NCBI GenBank assembly: GCA_016716135.1
Contig: JADJWX010000002.1
Span: 310,001 to 374,000, forward strand
DNA: 64,000 nucleotides
Reading direction: 5' to 3'
From: Lewinellaceae bacterium
GTDB taxonomy: Bacteria; Bacteroidota; Bacteroidia; Chitinophagales; Saprospiraceae
Numbering within the stretch: the stretch's first letter is position 1; each line of letters opens with the position of its first letter. The notes beneath the pieces are model-generated. The model saw only the letters and a list, made by a program, of their open reading frames with translations, was not told the origin of the DNA and ran no database searches. Positions 43,546 to 52,604 of this stretch are shown here, piece by piece. Position numbers and translations under genes: made by a program.

Positions 43546-44295
43546 ATGAAACTCACACTCAAAATCTGGCGCCAGGGCGGCAAATACAACGGTGAATTCG
43601 TCACCTACAAACTCGACAATGTGAACGAACACATGTCCTTCCTGGAAATGCTCGACGTGCTCAACGAACAGCTCATCGAAAAACGCGAAGAGCCCGTAGC
43701 CTTCGAGCACGACTGCCGCGAAGGCATCTGTGGCTCCTGCTCCATGGTGATCGACGGGCGCGCGCACGGCCCGATGCAAGGCACTACAACCTGCCAGGTG
43801 CATATGCGCCACTACAAAGACGGCGATACTATCGTGATCGAACCTTTCCGCGCCAAGGCTTTCCCGGTTATCCGCGACCTGGTGGTCGACCGCTCTGCTT
43901 TCGACCGCATCATCCAGTCGGGCGGCTACATCAGTGTGAACACCGGCCAGGCACAGGACGGTAACGCCATTCCGATCGAAAAAGATCAGGCTTCCCGGGC
44001 TATGGACGCAGCGGCATGCATCGGTTGTGGAGCCTGCGTTGCCGCCTGTCCGAATGCCTCGGCCATGCTGTTCACGTCGGCAAAAGTGAGCCACCTGGCG
44101 CTCTTGCCACAAGGTGAAGTCGAGCGTAAACGCCGCGTGTTGGCTATGGTGGCGCAAATGGACGCCGAAGGATTCGGCAAATGCTCCAACGTGACGGCCT
44201 GCGAAGCCGAGTGCCCGAAAGAAATTTCCGTGAGCAATATTGCGCGCCTGAACCGGGAATACCTGGCGGCAACTTTGGCAGGCGAGCTGATTTAG
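43546..44295 (+). CDS. sdhB: Succinate dehydrogenase/fumarate reductase iron-sulfur subunit
   Basis: The 249-residue subunit carries the three iron-sulfur clusters. The [2Fe-2S] site is CREGICGSCSMVIDG plus a downstream Cys (TTTCQVH). The [4Fe-4S] and [3Fe-4S] ligands are in CIGCGACVAACPNASAM and CSNVTACEAECPKEI. It passes electrons from FAD to the SdhC hemes. Last gene of the interrupted sdh cluster; a hairpin element follows. Confidence 0.98.
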   Translation: MKLTLKIWRQGGKYNGEFVTYKLDNVNEHMSFLEMLDVLNEQLIEKREEPVAFEHDCREGICGSCSMVIDGRAHGPMQGTTTCQVHMRHYKDGDTIVIEPFRAKAFPVIRDLVVDRSAFDRIIQSGGYISVNTGQAQDGNAIPIEKDQASRAMDAAACIGCGACVAACPNASAMLFTSAKVSHLALLPQGEVERKRRVLAMVAQMDAEGFGKCSNVTACEAECPKEISVSNIARLNREYLAATLAGELI

Positions 44296-44302
44296 TTCCG
44301 GC

Positions 44303-44394
44303 GGTGAACTACTTTTCCAATTTCAAATGAAAAGGATTTACCCGATTGGGAAGTTTCTTCAAGTTGAAATATCCAATTGGAAAAGTAGTTCACC
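44303..44394. repeat. Hairpin element with GGTGAACTAC ends after sdhB
   Basis: The left arm (44303-44326) begins GGTGAACTACTTTTCCAATT, and 44364-44394 is its complement with a few extra bases. It shares the TAGTTCACC word with the elements at 17.3, 35.1 and 54.0 kb, here at the outer end of the arms. It follows the sdhB stop by 8 nt and may terminate transcription. Confidence 0.75.
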
Positions 44395-44477
44395 CTCCCG
44401 GGTTTGCGGACCATGGGTGATACCCCCAACCACGAAGTTCCCCAATTAAAAAACTACATTTGGCTTCAAAAAAAGCC

Positions 44478-46940
44478 ATGCGTTTCCTCTCCTTTTTGCT
44501 TTTGGCAGCCCTGTTTGCCTGCACGCCGACCAAATCCGTTAAGCAGGTAACATCCTCCAACGACATCGAATCCAAAACCGGCCGGATGCAAAAGTTTCCC
44601 GGTTTTTTTACCTTTTACCTGGACGACAAAGCAGGCAAGATCTGGCTGGAGATCGACAAACTGGATACCGAATTTTTGTACGTTGAATCCCTGGCTGCGG
44701 GCATCGGCTCCAACGACATCGGCCTCGATCGCGGCCAACTGGGTCCGGGCCGGGTGGTGAAATTTACGCGCAGCGGCACAAAAATCCTGCTGGTGCAGTC
44801 GAACTACAGCTACCGGGCAGTCAGCAACAATGCCGACGAACGCCAGTCGGTCGAAGAAGCCTTCGCGCAGTCAGTGCTTTGGGGATTTAAGGTAGAAGCC
44901 GAATCCGGCGGAAAGGTGCTGGTAGACGCTTCTGCCTTTTTGCTGCACGATGCGCACAACGTGGCCGGACGGCTAAAACAGCAAAAACAAGGCACCTTCA
45001 AGCTGGACGAAAGCCGCTCGGCGTTTTACCTGCCGCTCACCAAAAGTTTTCCGAAAAATACCGAGTTTGAAAGCACGCTCACCTTTACCGGCGAAGCCAC
45101 CGGCGCCTGGATACGCTCCGTAGTGCCAACGCCCGATGCAGTGACCATTCGTCAGCATTATTCTTTTGTGGAATTGCCGCCCCTGGACTACAAGCCGCGG
45201 GCGTTTGATCCGCGCTCGGGCTTGATTCCCTTGCAATATTCCGATTACGCCACACCGGTAGACCAACCGCTGGTCAAGCGCCTGATTTATCGCCATCGCT
45301 TGCAGAAAAAAGACCCGTCCGCAGCGAGCAGCGAGGCTGTTGAGCCTATTGTGTACTACGTGGACCGCGGGGCTCCGGAGCCCATCAAATCGGCACTGAT
45401 CGAAGGCGCCGGCTGGTGGAACCAGGCCTTCGAAGCAGCCGGCTACCGCAATGCTTTCCAGGTACGCGAACTGCCGGAAGGCGCCGATCCGATGGACGTG
45501 CGCTACAACGTCATCCAGTGGGTACACCGATCCACGCGCGGCTGGTCGTACGGCAGCTGGGTGGCCGACCCGCGTACCGGCGAGATTCTCAAAGGAAAGG
45601 TAACGCTGGGTTCTCTCCGGGTACGGCAGGATTTCCTGATTGCCCAAGGGCTGCTCGCTGCGTATGAAAAAGACGGCTTTACACCCGACCCGCGCCTGAT
45701 GGAAATGGCCCTGGCGCGGCTCCGCCAACTGTCGGCGCATGAAGTGGGGCATACGCTAGGCTTTACGCACAACTTTGCTGCCAGCGTCAACGATCGCGCT
45801 TCGGTCATGGACTATCCGCATCCGAAAATTGAAATCCGGGACGACGGCAGCCTCGACTTTTCAAACGCCTACGACAACAAAATCGGCGCCTGGGACAAAC
45901 GTATGGTCCTCTACGGCTATCAGGATTTCCCGCCCGGTACCGATGAGTCGAAGGCGCTTGACGCTATTCTGGCTGAAAATCAACGCCTGGGGCTGCATTT
46001 CCTTTCCGACCAGGATGCCCGCCCCGAAGGTGGCGCCGCACCACTGGCGCATCTTTGGGACAACGGCACGGCGCCGACAGCAGAATTGCGCCGCCTGATC
46101 GATCTGCGCAAACGCGCCCTGGACCGTTTTTCCCTGGCAAATATTCCAAACGGCGCTCCGATTGCCGAGCTCGAGCGGGTGCTGGCGCCCCTTTACCTGG
46201 CACATCGGTACCAGGCGGAGGCTACCGTCAAATTGGTCGGTGGGGTAGCGTACCGGTATGTTGTCAAAGGTTTTGAAACAGAAAAAGATAACAGCTGGAT
46301 TGTACGCCCCGTGCCGGACTCCATGCAGCAAGATGCGTTGCTGGCTGTACTGGAAACGCTGGATACCCGGTTTCTGGAGATACCTGCACATATCCGGCGC
46401 CTGCTGCCGCCGCAGCCGTACGGTTATGGCCGCGACCGCGAAACCTTCACCAGCCAGACAGGGTTGACATTCGACCCCTTCGCTGCCGCCGAAAGCAGCG
46501 TGGAGCACACGCTTCGCCTGATCCTGAATCCGGAACGGCTGGCCCGTTTGGTGGAGTTGCAAGCGACCGAACCCGGGCGTATCATGTCGGTACCGTATAC
46601 CGTCGGGCAAACCCTCACGCAGGTGCTGGGTAACCACAGGGAAACTGCCTACCAGCAGGAATTGGCCCGCATGGTGGAAAAACGGACGGTGCAGCGCATG
46701 ATCGGGCTGGCTGCCGATCCGGCGATCAACCAGCAGGTGTCGGCGCTGGTGCTTTCCGACCTGACTGCTTTGGAAACCATGTTTGCCCGGAGCGCAGCCA
46801 ATGCCGCTGCAACGGAAGCCGACCGCGCGCACTGGCAATACCTGATCCGTCAGATTGGACTTTTCCGCGAAAGCCCGAAAGAATTTATCCCGGTGCCGCC
46901 GCCGTCGATCCCCGACGGCGCACCGATCGGCTGCTGGTGA
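44478..46940 (+). CDS. Zinc-dependent metalloprotease lipoprotein (DUF5117/DUF5118 type)
   Basis: An 820-residue lipoprotein starting at ATG 44478 (MRFLSFLLLAALFACTPTK, Cys ~15). The N-terminal half corresponds to DUF5118/DUF5117. The zinc site HEVGHTLGFTHN is at ~421, followed by SVMDYPHPKI as the Met-turn equivalent, placing it with gluzincin/metzincin-like proteases of Bacteroidota. Expected at the cell surface or outer membrane. A TTG at 44460 is in frame but would destroy the signal peptide's N-region, so it is rejected. Monocistronic between two hairpins. Confidence 0.9.
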   Translation: MRFLSFLLLAALFACTPTKSVKQVTSSNDIESKTGRMQKFPGFFTFYLDDKAGKIWLEIDKLDTEFLYVESLAAGIGSNDIGLDRGQLGPGRVVKFTRSGTKILLVQSNYSYRAVSNNADERQSVEEAFAQSVLWGFKVEAESGGKVLVDASAFLLHDAHNVAGRLKQQKQGTFKLDESRSAFYLPLTKSFPKNTEFESTLTFTGEATGAWIRSVVPTPDAVTIRQHYSFVELPPLDYKPRAFDPRSGLIPLQYSDYATPVDQPLVKRLIYRHRLQKKDPSAASSEAVEPIVYYVDRGAPEPIKSALIEGAGWWNQAFEAAGYRNAFQVRELPEGADPMDVRYNVIQWVHRSTRGWSYGSWVADPRTGEILKGKVTLGSLRVRQDFLIAQGLLAAYEKDGFTPDPRLMEMALARLRQLSAHEVGHTLGFTHNFAASVNDRASVMDYPHPKIEIRDDGSLDFSNAYDNKIGAWDKRMVLYGYQDFPPGTDESKALDAILAENQRLGLHFLSDQDARPEGGAAPLAHLWDNGTAPTAELRRLIDLRKRALDRFSLANIPNGAPIAELERVLAPLYLAHRYQAEATVKLVGGVAYRYVVKGFETEKDNSWIVRPVPDSMQQDALLAVLETLDTRFLEIPAHIRRLLPPQPYGYGRDRETFTSQTGLTFDPFAAAESSVEHTLRLILNPERLARLVELQATEPGRIMSVPYTVGQTLTQVLGNHRETAYQQELARMVEKRTVQRMIGLAADPAINQQVSALVLSDLTALETMFARSAANAAATEADRAHWQYLIRQIGLFRESPKEFIPVPPPSIPDGAPIGCW

Positions 46941-47283
46941 GGCTGTCTCAGAAGTATTTTTCGATCAGTGCTCGCCGTAGATTGTTCTTTTTCACCGCCA
47001 AGGTGCGAAGACGCAAAGTTTAATTCTTGGCGTCTTCGCACCTTGGCGGTAAAAATTGTCGCGCTGGGGAATAGTTTTACTTGTGATACGCCATCGAAAC
47101 AAAAAAACAGACCCAGAACTTCCGGAATCTACCCTTTAGGAAGGCTGAAACCTAAAAGAATTCCCCATCGTCTAATAGTTTATCGACCGCGAATTCGGGG
47201 CGACCGCAAGGGTCGCCCCTACGTTGGATACCGGTTGTCCTGATTTTACGGGTTTAGGTTGCGCCACTTTTTTTAACCTGCGT
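46941..47283. other. Intergenic region with two hairpin palindromes
   Basis: No gene is seen. A ~25-bp perfect stem occupies 46990-47054 (CACCGCCAAGGTGCGAAGAC and complement). A 9-bp stem GGGGCGACC/GGTCGCCCC lies at 47197-47219. Both are of types that recur in bacterial intergenic DNA. The first probably terminates the metalloprotease transcript. Confidence 0.65.
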
Positions 47284-47329
47284 TTTGGATAGATTTTGAA
47301 AAACCCATACTTTTACCGACCGTTCGGTA
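47284..47329 (+). promoter_or_regulatory. Promoter and TetR-type operator upstream of the tetR gene
   Basis: TTTG (47284-47287) and TACTTTTA (47308-47315) are spaced by 20 nt. Overlapping and directly following the -7 box is TACCGACCGTTCGGTA (47314-47329), a 16-bp palindrome with perfect 6-bp arms. ACCGACCG/CGGT palindromes are typical of TetR/AcrR operators, so autorepression of the next gene is likely. Confidence 0.7.
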
Positions 47330-47369
47330 GGTAAGTGTTTTGCTTGCCAATTTTTTTACAAAAATTTCA

Positions 47370-47395
47370 GGCCGTCTGCCAGACGGCGTTACGTT
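47370..47395. repeat. Short palindrome GCCGTCTGCCAGACGGC, copy 1
   Basis: GCCGTCTGCCAGACGGC followed by GTTACG lies directly in front of the tetR ATG. The same sequence in opposite orientation follows the PPK2 gene at 50790-50812. Confidence 0.6.
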
Positions 47396-47986
47396 ATGCC
47401 GGTACAAAAAATTGAAAAAGAGGATTTTTTAATGCGTTGCTGGGAAGAGTTTCACCTCAACGGGTACTACAACACCAGCATGCAAAAACTGGCCGCAGCG
47501 ACCGGTTTGCAAAAAGCGGGGCTTTACCATCATTACCCGACGAAGGAAGATCTGATGCGCCGGGTGATGGAGTTTGCCCAGGAGCAATTTCGGAATTACG
47601 TATTATCGGTAGCCACAGAACTTGATCTTCCGCCGGAACAGCGTTTGGAAAAACTCTTGCGCCGGCATAAGAAGTTGGCTACGCTGCACCGGCGCGGCTG
47701 CTTTTTTGCCAATATCGCCCTGGAGACCGGCCGCGAAGGGCTGTTCAACGAGGCGCTCAAAACCGGCATGATGGACTGGGCCGATGCGGTGAGCCGGATT
47801 TTGTCGGAATACATGCCGGCCGATGCGGCGCAACGAGAGGCGCTGCGCCTGATCATGGAGTACGAAGGCGCCGTATTGTTTTACAAACTAACTGCGGATG
47901 AGCAACACCTGGAGGATTTCATTCACCGGGCTGTTGCAAACCTGAAACAGGCTTCCGAACATTCATCGTCCATTAAACAAGCATAA
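47396..47986 (+). CDS. TetR/AcrR-family transcriptional regulator
   Basis: A 196-residue repressor with an N-terminal helix-turn-helix (residues ~8-55, GYYNTSMQKLAAATGLQKAGLYHHYPTKEDLM pattern). The all-helical ligand-binding domain has CFFANIALETGREGLF and a C-terminal amphipathic helix. The operator-like palindrome in its promoter suggests autoregulation. The alpha/beta hydrolase gene starts 18 nt later and is probably part of the same unit and its target. Confidence 0.93.
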   Translation: MPVQKIEKEDFLMRCWEEFHLNGYYNTSMQKLAAATGLQKAGLYHHYPTKEDLMRRVMEFAQEQFRNYVLSVATELDLPPEQRLEKLLRRHKKLATLHRRGCFFANIALETGREGLFNEALKTGMMDWADAVSRILSEYMPADAAQREALRLIMEYEGAVLFYKLTADEQHLEDFIHRAVANLKQASEHSSSIKQA

Positions 47987-48004
47987 AATTCAGCATACCC
48001 TGTC

Positions 48005-48859
48005 ATGGCTTCCTTTTCCCCCGCCCGCATCACGGGCTTTTTCCTGAATACACTGGCCGTCATTGCCCCAAAATTCGCCGGCCGGCTCAGTTTTTACCTT
48101 TTCGGGCTTCCCCTTCGGAAACGAAAAAAGCCCCAGGAATTGCAATATCTGGCTACGGCCGATTTGCAGTATGTGCGTATAAACGGCAAAAAAACAGCCG
48201 TGTACCACTGGGGTTTTCTGGGGCCGATCGTGTTGCTGGCGCATGGCTGGGAGAGCCACGCCGGGCGCTGGCGTAAAGTTGCCCCCTTGCTGGTGCAGGC
48301 GGGCTTCCAGGTGGTAGCAGTGGATGCTCCGGCGCATGGGCGCTCGGAGGGCCGGCATTTTACCATGTTGAAATACGCCGATGTGCTGCGCGCCGTCTTT
48401 CAGCGTTTTGGCCCCATCGACACGGTAATCGGGCATTCGGTGGGTGGCGCGGCGGCGATCTGGGCCATGGGTACGCTCAGCCCGGCCTTGCGGCCCCGGC
48501 AGGCGGTTATTCTGGCATCGTTCAGCTCGTTGCACTACATTATGGAAAACGCACGCCGCCTGATTGGCGCCAGCGACCGGCTGATGCAGGCCATGGACGA
48601 CCATATCGAGCGCCTGTTCGGCAACCGTATTCCGCATTACGACATAGCCCGGATGGCCGAAAAGTTGACAGACGTGGAAGCGCTCCTGATCCACGACCGG
48701 CACGACCGGGTGACGGCGTTTCGCGAAAGCGAAACCCTGCTGGCTGCCTGGCCGGGTGCGCGCCTGCTGCTCACCGAAGGTTTTGGCCATGGCCTGACCG
48801 CGCCGCAGGTAACTTCCACCGTACTGGAATTTGTACACGAGGAGGCTGTTGGCTGTTAG
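48005..48859 (+). CDS. Alpha/beta hydrolase, partner of the TetR regulator
   Basis: A 284-residue alpha/beta hydrolase with oxyanion segment HGWESHAGRW, nucleophile elbow GHSVGG (Ser), and C-terminal HDRHDRVTAF (Asp) and GFGHGL (His). A catalytic triad is therefore complete. The N-terminal ~55 residues are basic with a hydrophobic helix, suggesting membrane association. Immediately downstream of tetR with an 18-nt gap. The last residues (EEAVGC) are encoded by the start of a word repeat GGCTGTTGGCTGTTAG that contains the stop codon. Confidence 0.88.
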   Translation: MASFSPARITGFFLNTLAVIAPKFAGRLSFYLFGLPLRKRKKPQELQYLATADLQYVRINGKKTAVYHWGFLGPIVLLAHGWESHAGRWRKVAPLLVQAGFQVVAVDAPAHGRSEGRHFTMLKYADVLRAVFQRFGPIDTVIGHSVGGAAAIWAMGTLSPALRPRQAVILASFSSLHYIMENARRLIGASDRLMQAMDDHIERLFGNRIPHYDIARMAEKLTDVEALLIHDRHDRVTAFRESETLLAAWPGARLLLTEGFGHGLTAPQVTSTVLEFVHEEAVGC

Positions 48860-48984
48860 CCGTTGGCTGTTTTGCCATTGTGTAGAACGTCACACAATTT
48901 TTTGATCCCGTTCCTGTTTTCTGGGAGCCTTTCGGCCAGTTCCCCTACATTTGCCAGCAGCCAATAACCAACAGTCAACCGTTG
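48841..48984. repeat. Word-repeat inverted pair at the hydrolase stop codon
   Basis: The left side is a run of GTTGGCTGTTAGCCGTTGGC words that overlaps the end of the hydrolase gene. The right side (about 48954-48984) is an imperfect complement (CAGCCAATAACCAACAGTCA). A -7 box TACATTTG (48946-48953) sits at the edge of the right arm, 35 nt before the DUF58 gene. Confidence 0.6.
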
Positions 48985-48987
48985 ATC

Positions 48988-49926
48988 ATGTCAAAAATTT
49001 TAGAGAGTCAGGATATTCGCGCCCTGGGCAGCAACCTCGAATTGCTGGCCCGCCAGGTCGTGGAAGGATTTATCGTGGGTTTGCACCGCAGTCCGTTTCA
49101 CGGTTTTTCCGTTGAATTTGCCGAACACCGCTTGTACAATTCCGGGGAAAGCACCCGGAATATCGACTGGAAAGTGCTGGCGCGGACGGACAAGTTGTTT
49201 GTCAAACGTTTTGAAGAAGAAACCAACCTGCGTTGCCAAATCGTGGTGGATGCCTCCTCGACCATGTACTACCCCTGGGATGCGAAAAACCCGGAGAAGT
49301 TCAAGTATAAAAACAAATTTTGCTTCGCGGCCCAGTCTGCCTCCGCGCTGATGTATGCCCTGAAGCGCCAGCGCGACGCGTTTGGACTGACCCTGTTCGA
49401 CGACGATATCCGGATCAGCACCAATTGCAAATCCACTACGCAACACTACCAGCAATTGCTCAGTTTTTTAGCAGAAAAAATTGAAAATCCGGAGCTCAAC
49501 CATGCCACCGATCTAGCTGGCAGCCTGCACAAAGTGGCCGACGCCATTCACCGGCGCTCTCTGGTGATCATTTTTACCGACGTCATGGAACGCCCTGAAG
49601 AAGCGGACCAGCTGTTTGCCGCGCTCCAACACCTGAAACACAACAAGCACGAAGTCATCCTGTTCCATGTGACCGACAAGCACACCGAGCTGGACTTTGA
49701 GTTTGAAAACCGGCCTTATATTTTTGTCGACATGGAATCCGGAGAAGAACTTCGGCTTCAACCTAACCAGGTCAAGGAATTCTACACCCAACAGGTACGT
49801 GCGTTTACCGAACAGCTCAAACTTCGCTGCCTGCAATACAAAATTGACTTTGTGGAAGCAGACATCAACAAGGGTTTTGCCCCGATCCTGCAAACCTGGA
49901 TGGTGAAACGGGCACGGATGGGGTAG
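48988..49926 (+). CDS. DUF58 domain-containing protein (von Willebrand A-like)
   Basis: A 312-residue soluble protein with the DUF58 core (GESTRNIDWKVLARTDKLFVKRFEEETN, ~45-75) followed by a vWA-like fold. It includes VVDASSTMYY (MIDAS-like DxSxS), FGLTLFDDDI and a later IIFTDVMERPEE. DUF58 proteins usually sit beside a MoxR ATPase and vWA proteins in aerotolerance (Bat) operons, but none is adjacent here. ATG 48988 (MSKILES) is chosen over 48982. Its role is probably in envelope or stress-related complex assembly, by family only. Confidence 0.9.
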   Translation: MSKILESQDIRALGSNLELLARQVVEGFIVGLHRSPFHGFSVEFAEHRLYNSGESTRNIDWKVLARTDKLFVKRFEEETNLRCQIVVDASSTMYYPWDAKNPEKFKYKNKFCFAAQSASALMYALKRQRDAFGLTLFDDDIRISTNCKSTTQHYQQLLSFLAEKIENPELNHATDLAGSLHKVADAIHRRSLVIIFTDVMERPEEADQLFAALQHLKHNKHEVILFHVTDKHTELDFEFENRPYIFVDMESGEELRLQPNQVKEFYTQQVRAFTEQLKLRCLQYKIDFVEADINKGFAPILQTWMVKRARMG

Positions 49927-50045
49927 ATTGATTTAGGGCGTTGAAGCGGTCATTAAAAGAATTTTGAGGAAACTAAACGATGCGTAACGTTGTATAATGA
50001 CTAAAAATGACCCTAACTAACGACAATGACCAATAAATAAAAACC

Positions 50046-50792
50046 ATGGTTACTAAAATCAAACTGGCAGATATTCCCACTACGGCGCCCAAAGGCTGGG
50101 ACGAGGACGATACCGAAAAAAAGACCAAAAAACTGGTCAAGGAACTGGGTGATTTGCAGCAACTGCTCCACGCCGAAGCCAAACATTCGGTGCTGGTAGT
50201 GCTTCAAGGCATGGACGGCAGCGGTAAGGACGGAGCCGTGCACAAAGTGTTCGATGCCTGCCGCATCACCGGGCTGACGTTGACTGCGTTCAAAAAGCCG
50301 ACCGAGGAGGAGTTTGCCCACGATTTTCTGTGGCGGGTCCACAAGGCTGCCCCGGAAAAAGGTATGATCGCCATCTTTAACCGCAGCCATTACGAAGACA
50401 TCCTCATTCAGCGCGTGCACGGCTGGATCGACGAAAAACGGGTTGAACAACGGATGAATGCGATCAATGCCTTCGAAGAATTGCTGGCGTTCGACAACAA
50501 CACCCACATCTTCAAATTCTACCTCCATATCTCAAAAGACGAGCAGGAAAAACAACTGCTCGAGCGCATGGCCGAGCCCGATAAACACTGGAAACACAAT
50601 CCCGGCGACTGGAAAGAGCGCGAACATTGGGACAAATACATGCAGTGCTACGAAGATGCCATCAACAAAAGCAGCATCCCCTGGCACATTTGCCCGGTTG
50701 ACGACCGTTGGTACCGCGATTATTTTATCGCCAAAACACTGGTCGACGGGCTGAGTAAGGTGCCGATGGTAATGCCCCCCCTGGAGACGTAA
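50046..50792 (+). CDS. ppk2: Polyphosphate kinase 2 family protein
   Basis: A 248-residue PPK2. Walker A is GMDGSGKDG (~55-63), the lid and base motifs include FNRSHYEDILIQRVH (~117) and the C-terminal DDRWYRDYFIAKTL. PPK2 enzymes use polyphosphate to phosphorylate nucleoside mono- or diphosphates. The length and single domain fit the class I/III group. No polyphosphate kinase 1 gene is nearby. An S4-domain gene follows 37 nt later, so the two may be co-transcribed. Confidence 0.95.
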   Translation: MVTKIKLADIPTTAPKGWDEDDTEKKTKKLVKELGDLQQLLHAEAKHSVLVVLQGMDGSGKDGAVHKVFDACRITGLTLTAFKKPTEEEFAHDFLWRVHKAAPEKGMIAIFNRSHYEDILIQRVHGWIDEKRVEQRMNAINAFEELLAFDNNTHIFKFYLHISKDEQEKQLLERMAEPDKHWKHNPGDWKEREHWDKYMQCYEDAINKSSIPWHICPVDDRWYRDYFIAKTLVDGLSKVPMVMPPLET

Positions 50793-50812
50793 CGCCGTCT
50801 GGCAGACGGCGT
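50790..50812. repeat. Short palindrome GCCGTCTGGCAGACGGC, copy 2
   Basis: The complement of the palindrome at 47370-47395, including the adjoining CGTAAC. It overlaps the ppk2 stop codon and precedes the S4-domain gene. Confidence 0.6.
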
Positions 50813-50829
50813 ACAAAAAACCGCCCAAC

Positions 50830-51210
50830 ATGGAAAAAGTACGCATCGACAAATGGCTGTGGAGCGTCCGGATATTCAAAAGCCGGACCATCGCTACAGA
50901 TGCCTGTAAGACCGGCAAAGTTCGGATAAACGGGATAGCCGTAAAACCATCGTACCTGCTTTCGGAAAACGAAGAAGTCGTGGTGAAAAAAGACGGGTTT
51001 AATTTTCAGTTCCGGGCGCTGAAACTCCTCGAAAAACGCGTCGGAGCGCCTATTGCCGTCACCTGCTATGAAAATATCACGCCGGCGGAAGAGTTGAACA
51101 AATACCAGTCCTGGTTCCTGAACGCCAAATCAACGGCTGAAAAGCGGGAAAAAGGCGCCGGCCGGCCTACGAAAAAAGACCGCCGGGAAATCGATGAATT
51201 TAAAACGTAG
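50830..51210 (+). CDS. S4-domain RNA-binding protein (Hsp15/RqcP-like)
   Basis: A 126-residue protein starting with the S4 fold (VRIDKWLWSVRIFKSRTIATDACKTGKVRING, residues 4-35). A basic C-terminal tail follows (EKGAGRPTKKDRREIDEFK). This is the Hsp15/YbcJ-like architecture. Hsp15 (HslR) and RqcP bind stalled 50S subunits carrying peptidyl-tRNA. The sequence GRPTKKDRR at the tail is typical of Hsp15. Probably in one unit with ppk2. Confidence 0.9.
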   Translation: MEKVRIDKWLWSVRIFKSRTIATDACKTGKVRINGIAVKPSYLLSENEEVVVKKDGFNFQFRALKLLEKRVGAPIAVTCYENITPAEELNKYQSWFLNAKSTAEKREKGAGRPTKKDRREIDEFKT

Positions 51211-51217
51211 GGCTAGC

Positions 51218-51532
51218 CTACATCAGCCCAAACACCTTGGCATATTTCAGCATTTCACCGGGATTGCTGATCTTTAGTTTGCCGGTCATCATGGCCATCA
51301 TCGGGTTCAGGTCGCCGGCAAGCAATTTGGAAAACGACTCGGCAGAGGTGGTTACCTTGCAGGTGGGCTCTCCTGAGAACCCTTCCGAAACGCTTAGTTT
51401 CCCATTATCCAATTGCACCGTAAACTGGCCGGCGTCGGCAATATCGAAGTGAAACAGCGTGCTCATACCTTCCAGCACATCGGGATTTGCTTTGGCGGGC
51501 AGGTCAAAAAGAAATTTTTTTACGTCAATCAT
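51218..51532 (-). CDS. SCP2 sterol-binding domain protein
   Basis: A 104-residue single-domain protein of the SCP2 lipid-binding fold (IADAGQFTVQLDNGKLSVSEG, CKVTTSAESFSKLLAGDLNPMMAMMTGKLKISNPGEMLKYAKVF). Such proteins bind hydrophobic ligands such as fatty acids. It converges on the S4 gene with an 8-nt gap. Start ATG 51530-51532. Confidence 0.92.
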   Translation of the reverse strand: MIDVKKFLFDLPAKANPDVLEGMSTLFHFDIADAGQFTVQLDNGKLSVSEGFSGEPTCKVTTSAESFSKLLAGDLNPMMAMMTGKLKISNPGEMLKYAKVFGLM

Positions 51533-51642
51533 GGAAAAACAGGATTTGCAACGCGGTAAGGTTTAACATAGCTAAAACTTAACCCCAAGCGGACTAATTG
51601 ATCAGTTAAATTGCACGCCAAAGGTAAACGCACCGCACAAAA

Positions 51643-52563
51643 ATGACTGCACAAAAGCACATTCTTCTGACCTTCGGGCTCATGTTTTCTGTCATTTCTT
51701 TTTTTGCCTGTAAAATCACCGAGCGCAAGCCCGTGCAAGCGCCCCCAGGCTTCGACTGGCAAGGCCACCGCGGCTGCCGGGGCCTGTTGCCCGAAAATTC
51801 CCTGCCCGCGTTTTTGCACGCCCTGGAATACCCGGAGGTGCAAACCCTGGAACTCGATCTGGCCGTTTCAAAAGACGGGCAGTTGATCGTTAGCCACGAA
51901 CCCTGGTTTAACCCGGCCATTTGCCGGCAACCCAACGGCGACTCTATTTCCAAAAAAGATGCGGAACGTTTCCTGATCTACGAAATGACCGCTGCTGAAA
52001 TCCGGGGCTTCGACTGCGGCAGCGCCGGCAACCCCCGTTTCCCACAGCAAAAAGCCGTGCCGGTGTACAAACCCACTTTTCGCGAGGTGGTGGAGGCTGT
52101 GCAACAAGCGCGTCCGGAAAAAAATATCCACTGGAATATCGAGATCAAAAGTCGTCCGGAGTGGGATGGCGTGCGCACCCCGCCGATTGAGGAATTTGTC
52201 GAAATCCTGGACAATGAACTCAAGGCGCTAAATTTGGAAGAGCAGGTTATCGTACAGTCGTTCGATGTGCGCCCCTTGCAAATTCTGCATCAGCGCAATC
52301 CTAAACTCCGCCTAGCCCTGCTCATCGAAAACCTGCAAGGCTTCGACGCCAACCTGGATCGTTTGGGATTCGTGCCGGCGGCGTATAGTCCGTACTATGT
52401 TTTTGTCAATAAAAAACTGGTGCGCAAATGCCGGGAAAAAAATATTCAGCTGGTTCCCTGGACGGTCAATGATGTGCCCGCAATGCGCCGCCTGATCCGC
52501 CTGGGGGTGGACGGGATCATTACGGACTATCCGAATTTGATTTTGGAAGTTGGCCGGGAATAG
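51643..52563 (+). CDS. Glycerophosphodiester phosphodiesterase
   Basis: A 306-residue GDPD with a lipoprotein or signal N-terminus (TFGLMFSVISFFACKITE; Cys ~24). It hydrolyses glycerophosphodiesters from phospholipid turnover. The active-site pattern is clear: GHRGCRGLLPENSLPAF, ELDLAVSKDGQLIVSHEP (Glu, Asp and His), WNIEIKS, VQSFD, and the C-terminal WTVNDVPAMRRLIRLGVDGIITDYP. Exported or anchored in the envelope. A strong hairpin follows the stop. Confidence 0.95.
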   Translation: MTAQKHILLTFGLMFSVISFFACKITERKPVQAPPGFDWQGHRGCRGLLPENSLPAFLHALEYPEVQTLELDLAVSKDGQLIVSHEPWFNPAICRQPNGDSISKKDAERFLIYEMTAAEIRGFDCGSAGNPRFPQQKAVPVYKPTFREVVEAVQQARPEKNIHWNIEIKSRPEWDGVRTPPIEEFVEILDNELKALNLEEQVIVQSFDVRPLQILHQRNPKLRLALLIENLQGFDANLDRLGFVPAAYSPYYVFVNKKLVRKCREKNIQLVPWTVNDVPAMRRLIRLGVDGIITDYPNLILEVGRE

Positions 52564-52604
52564 CGGCCATCAGCCCTTCCTTAATTTTGCCCGCCGTGGT
52601 ACGG

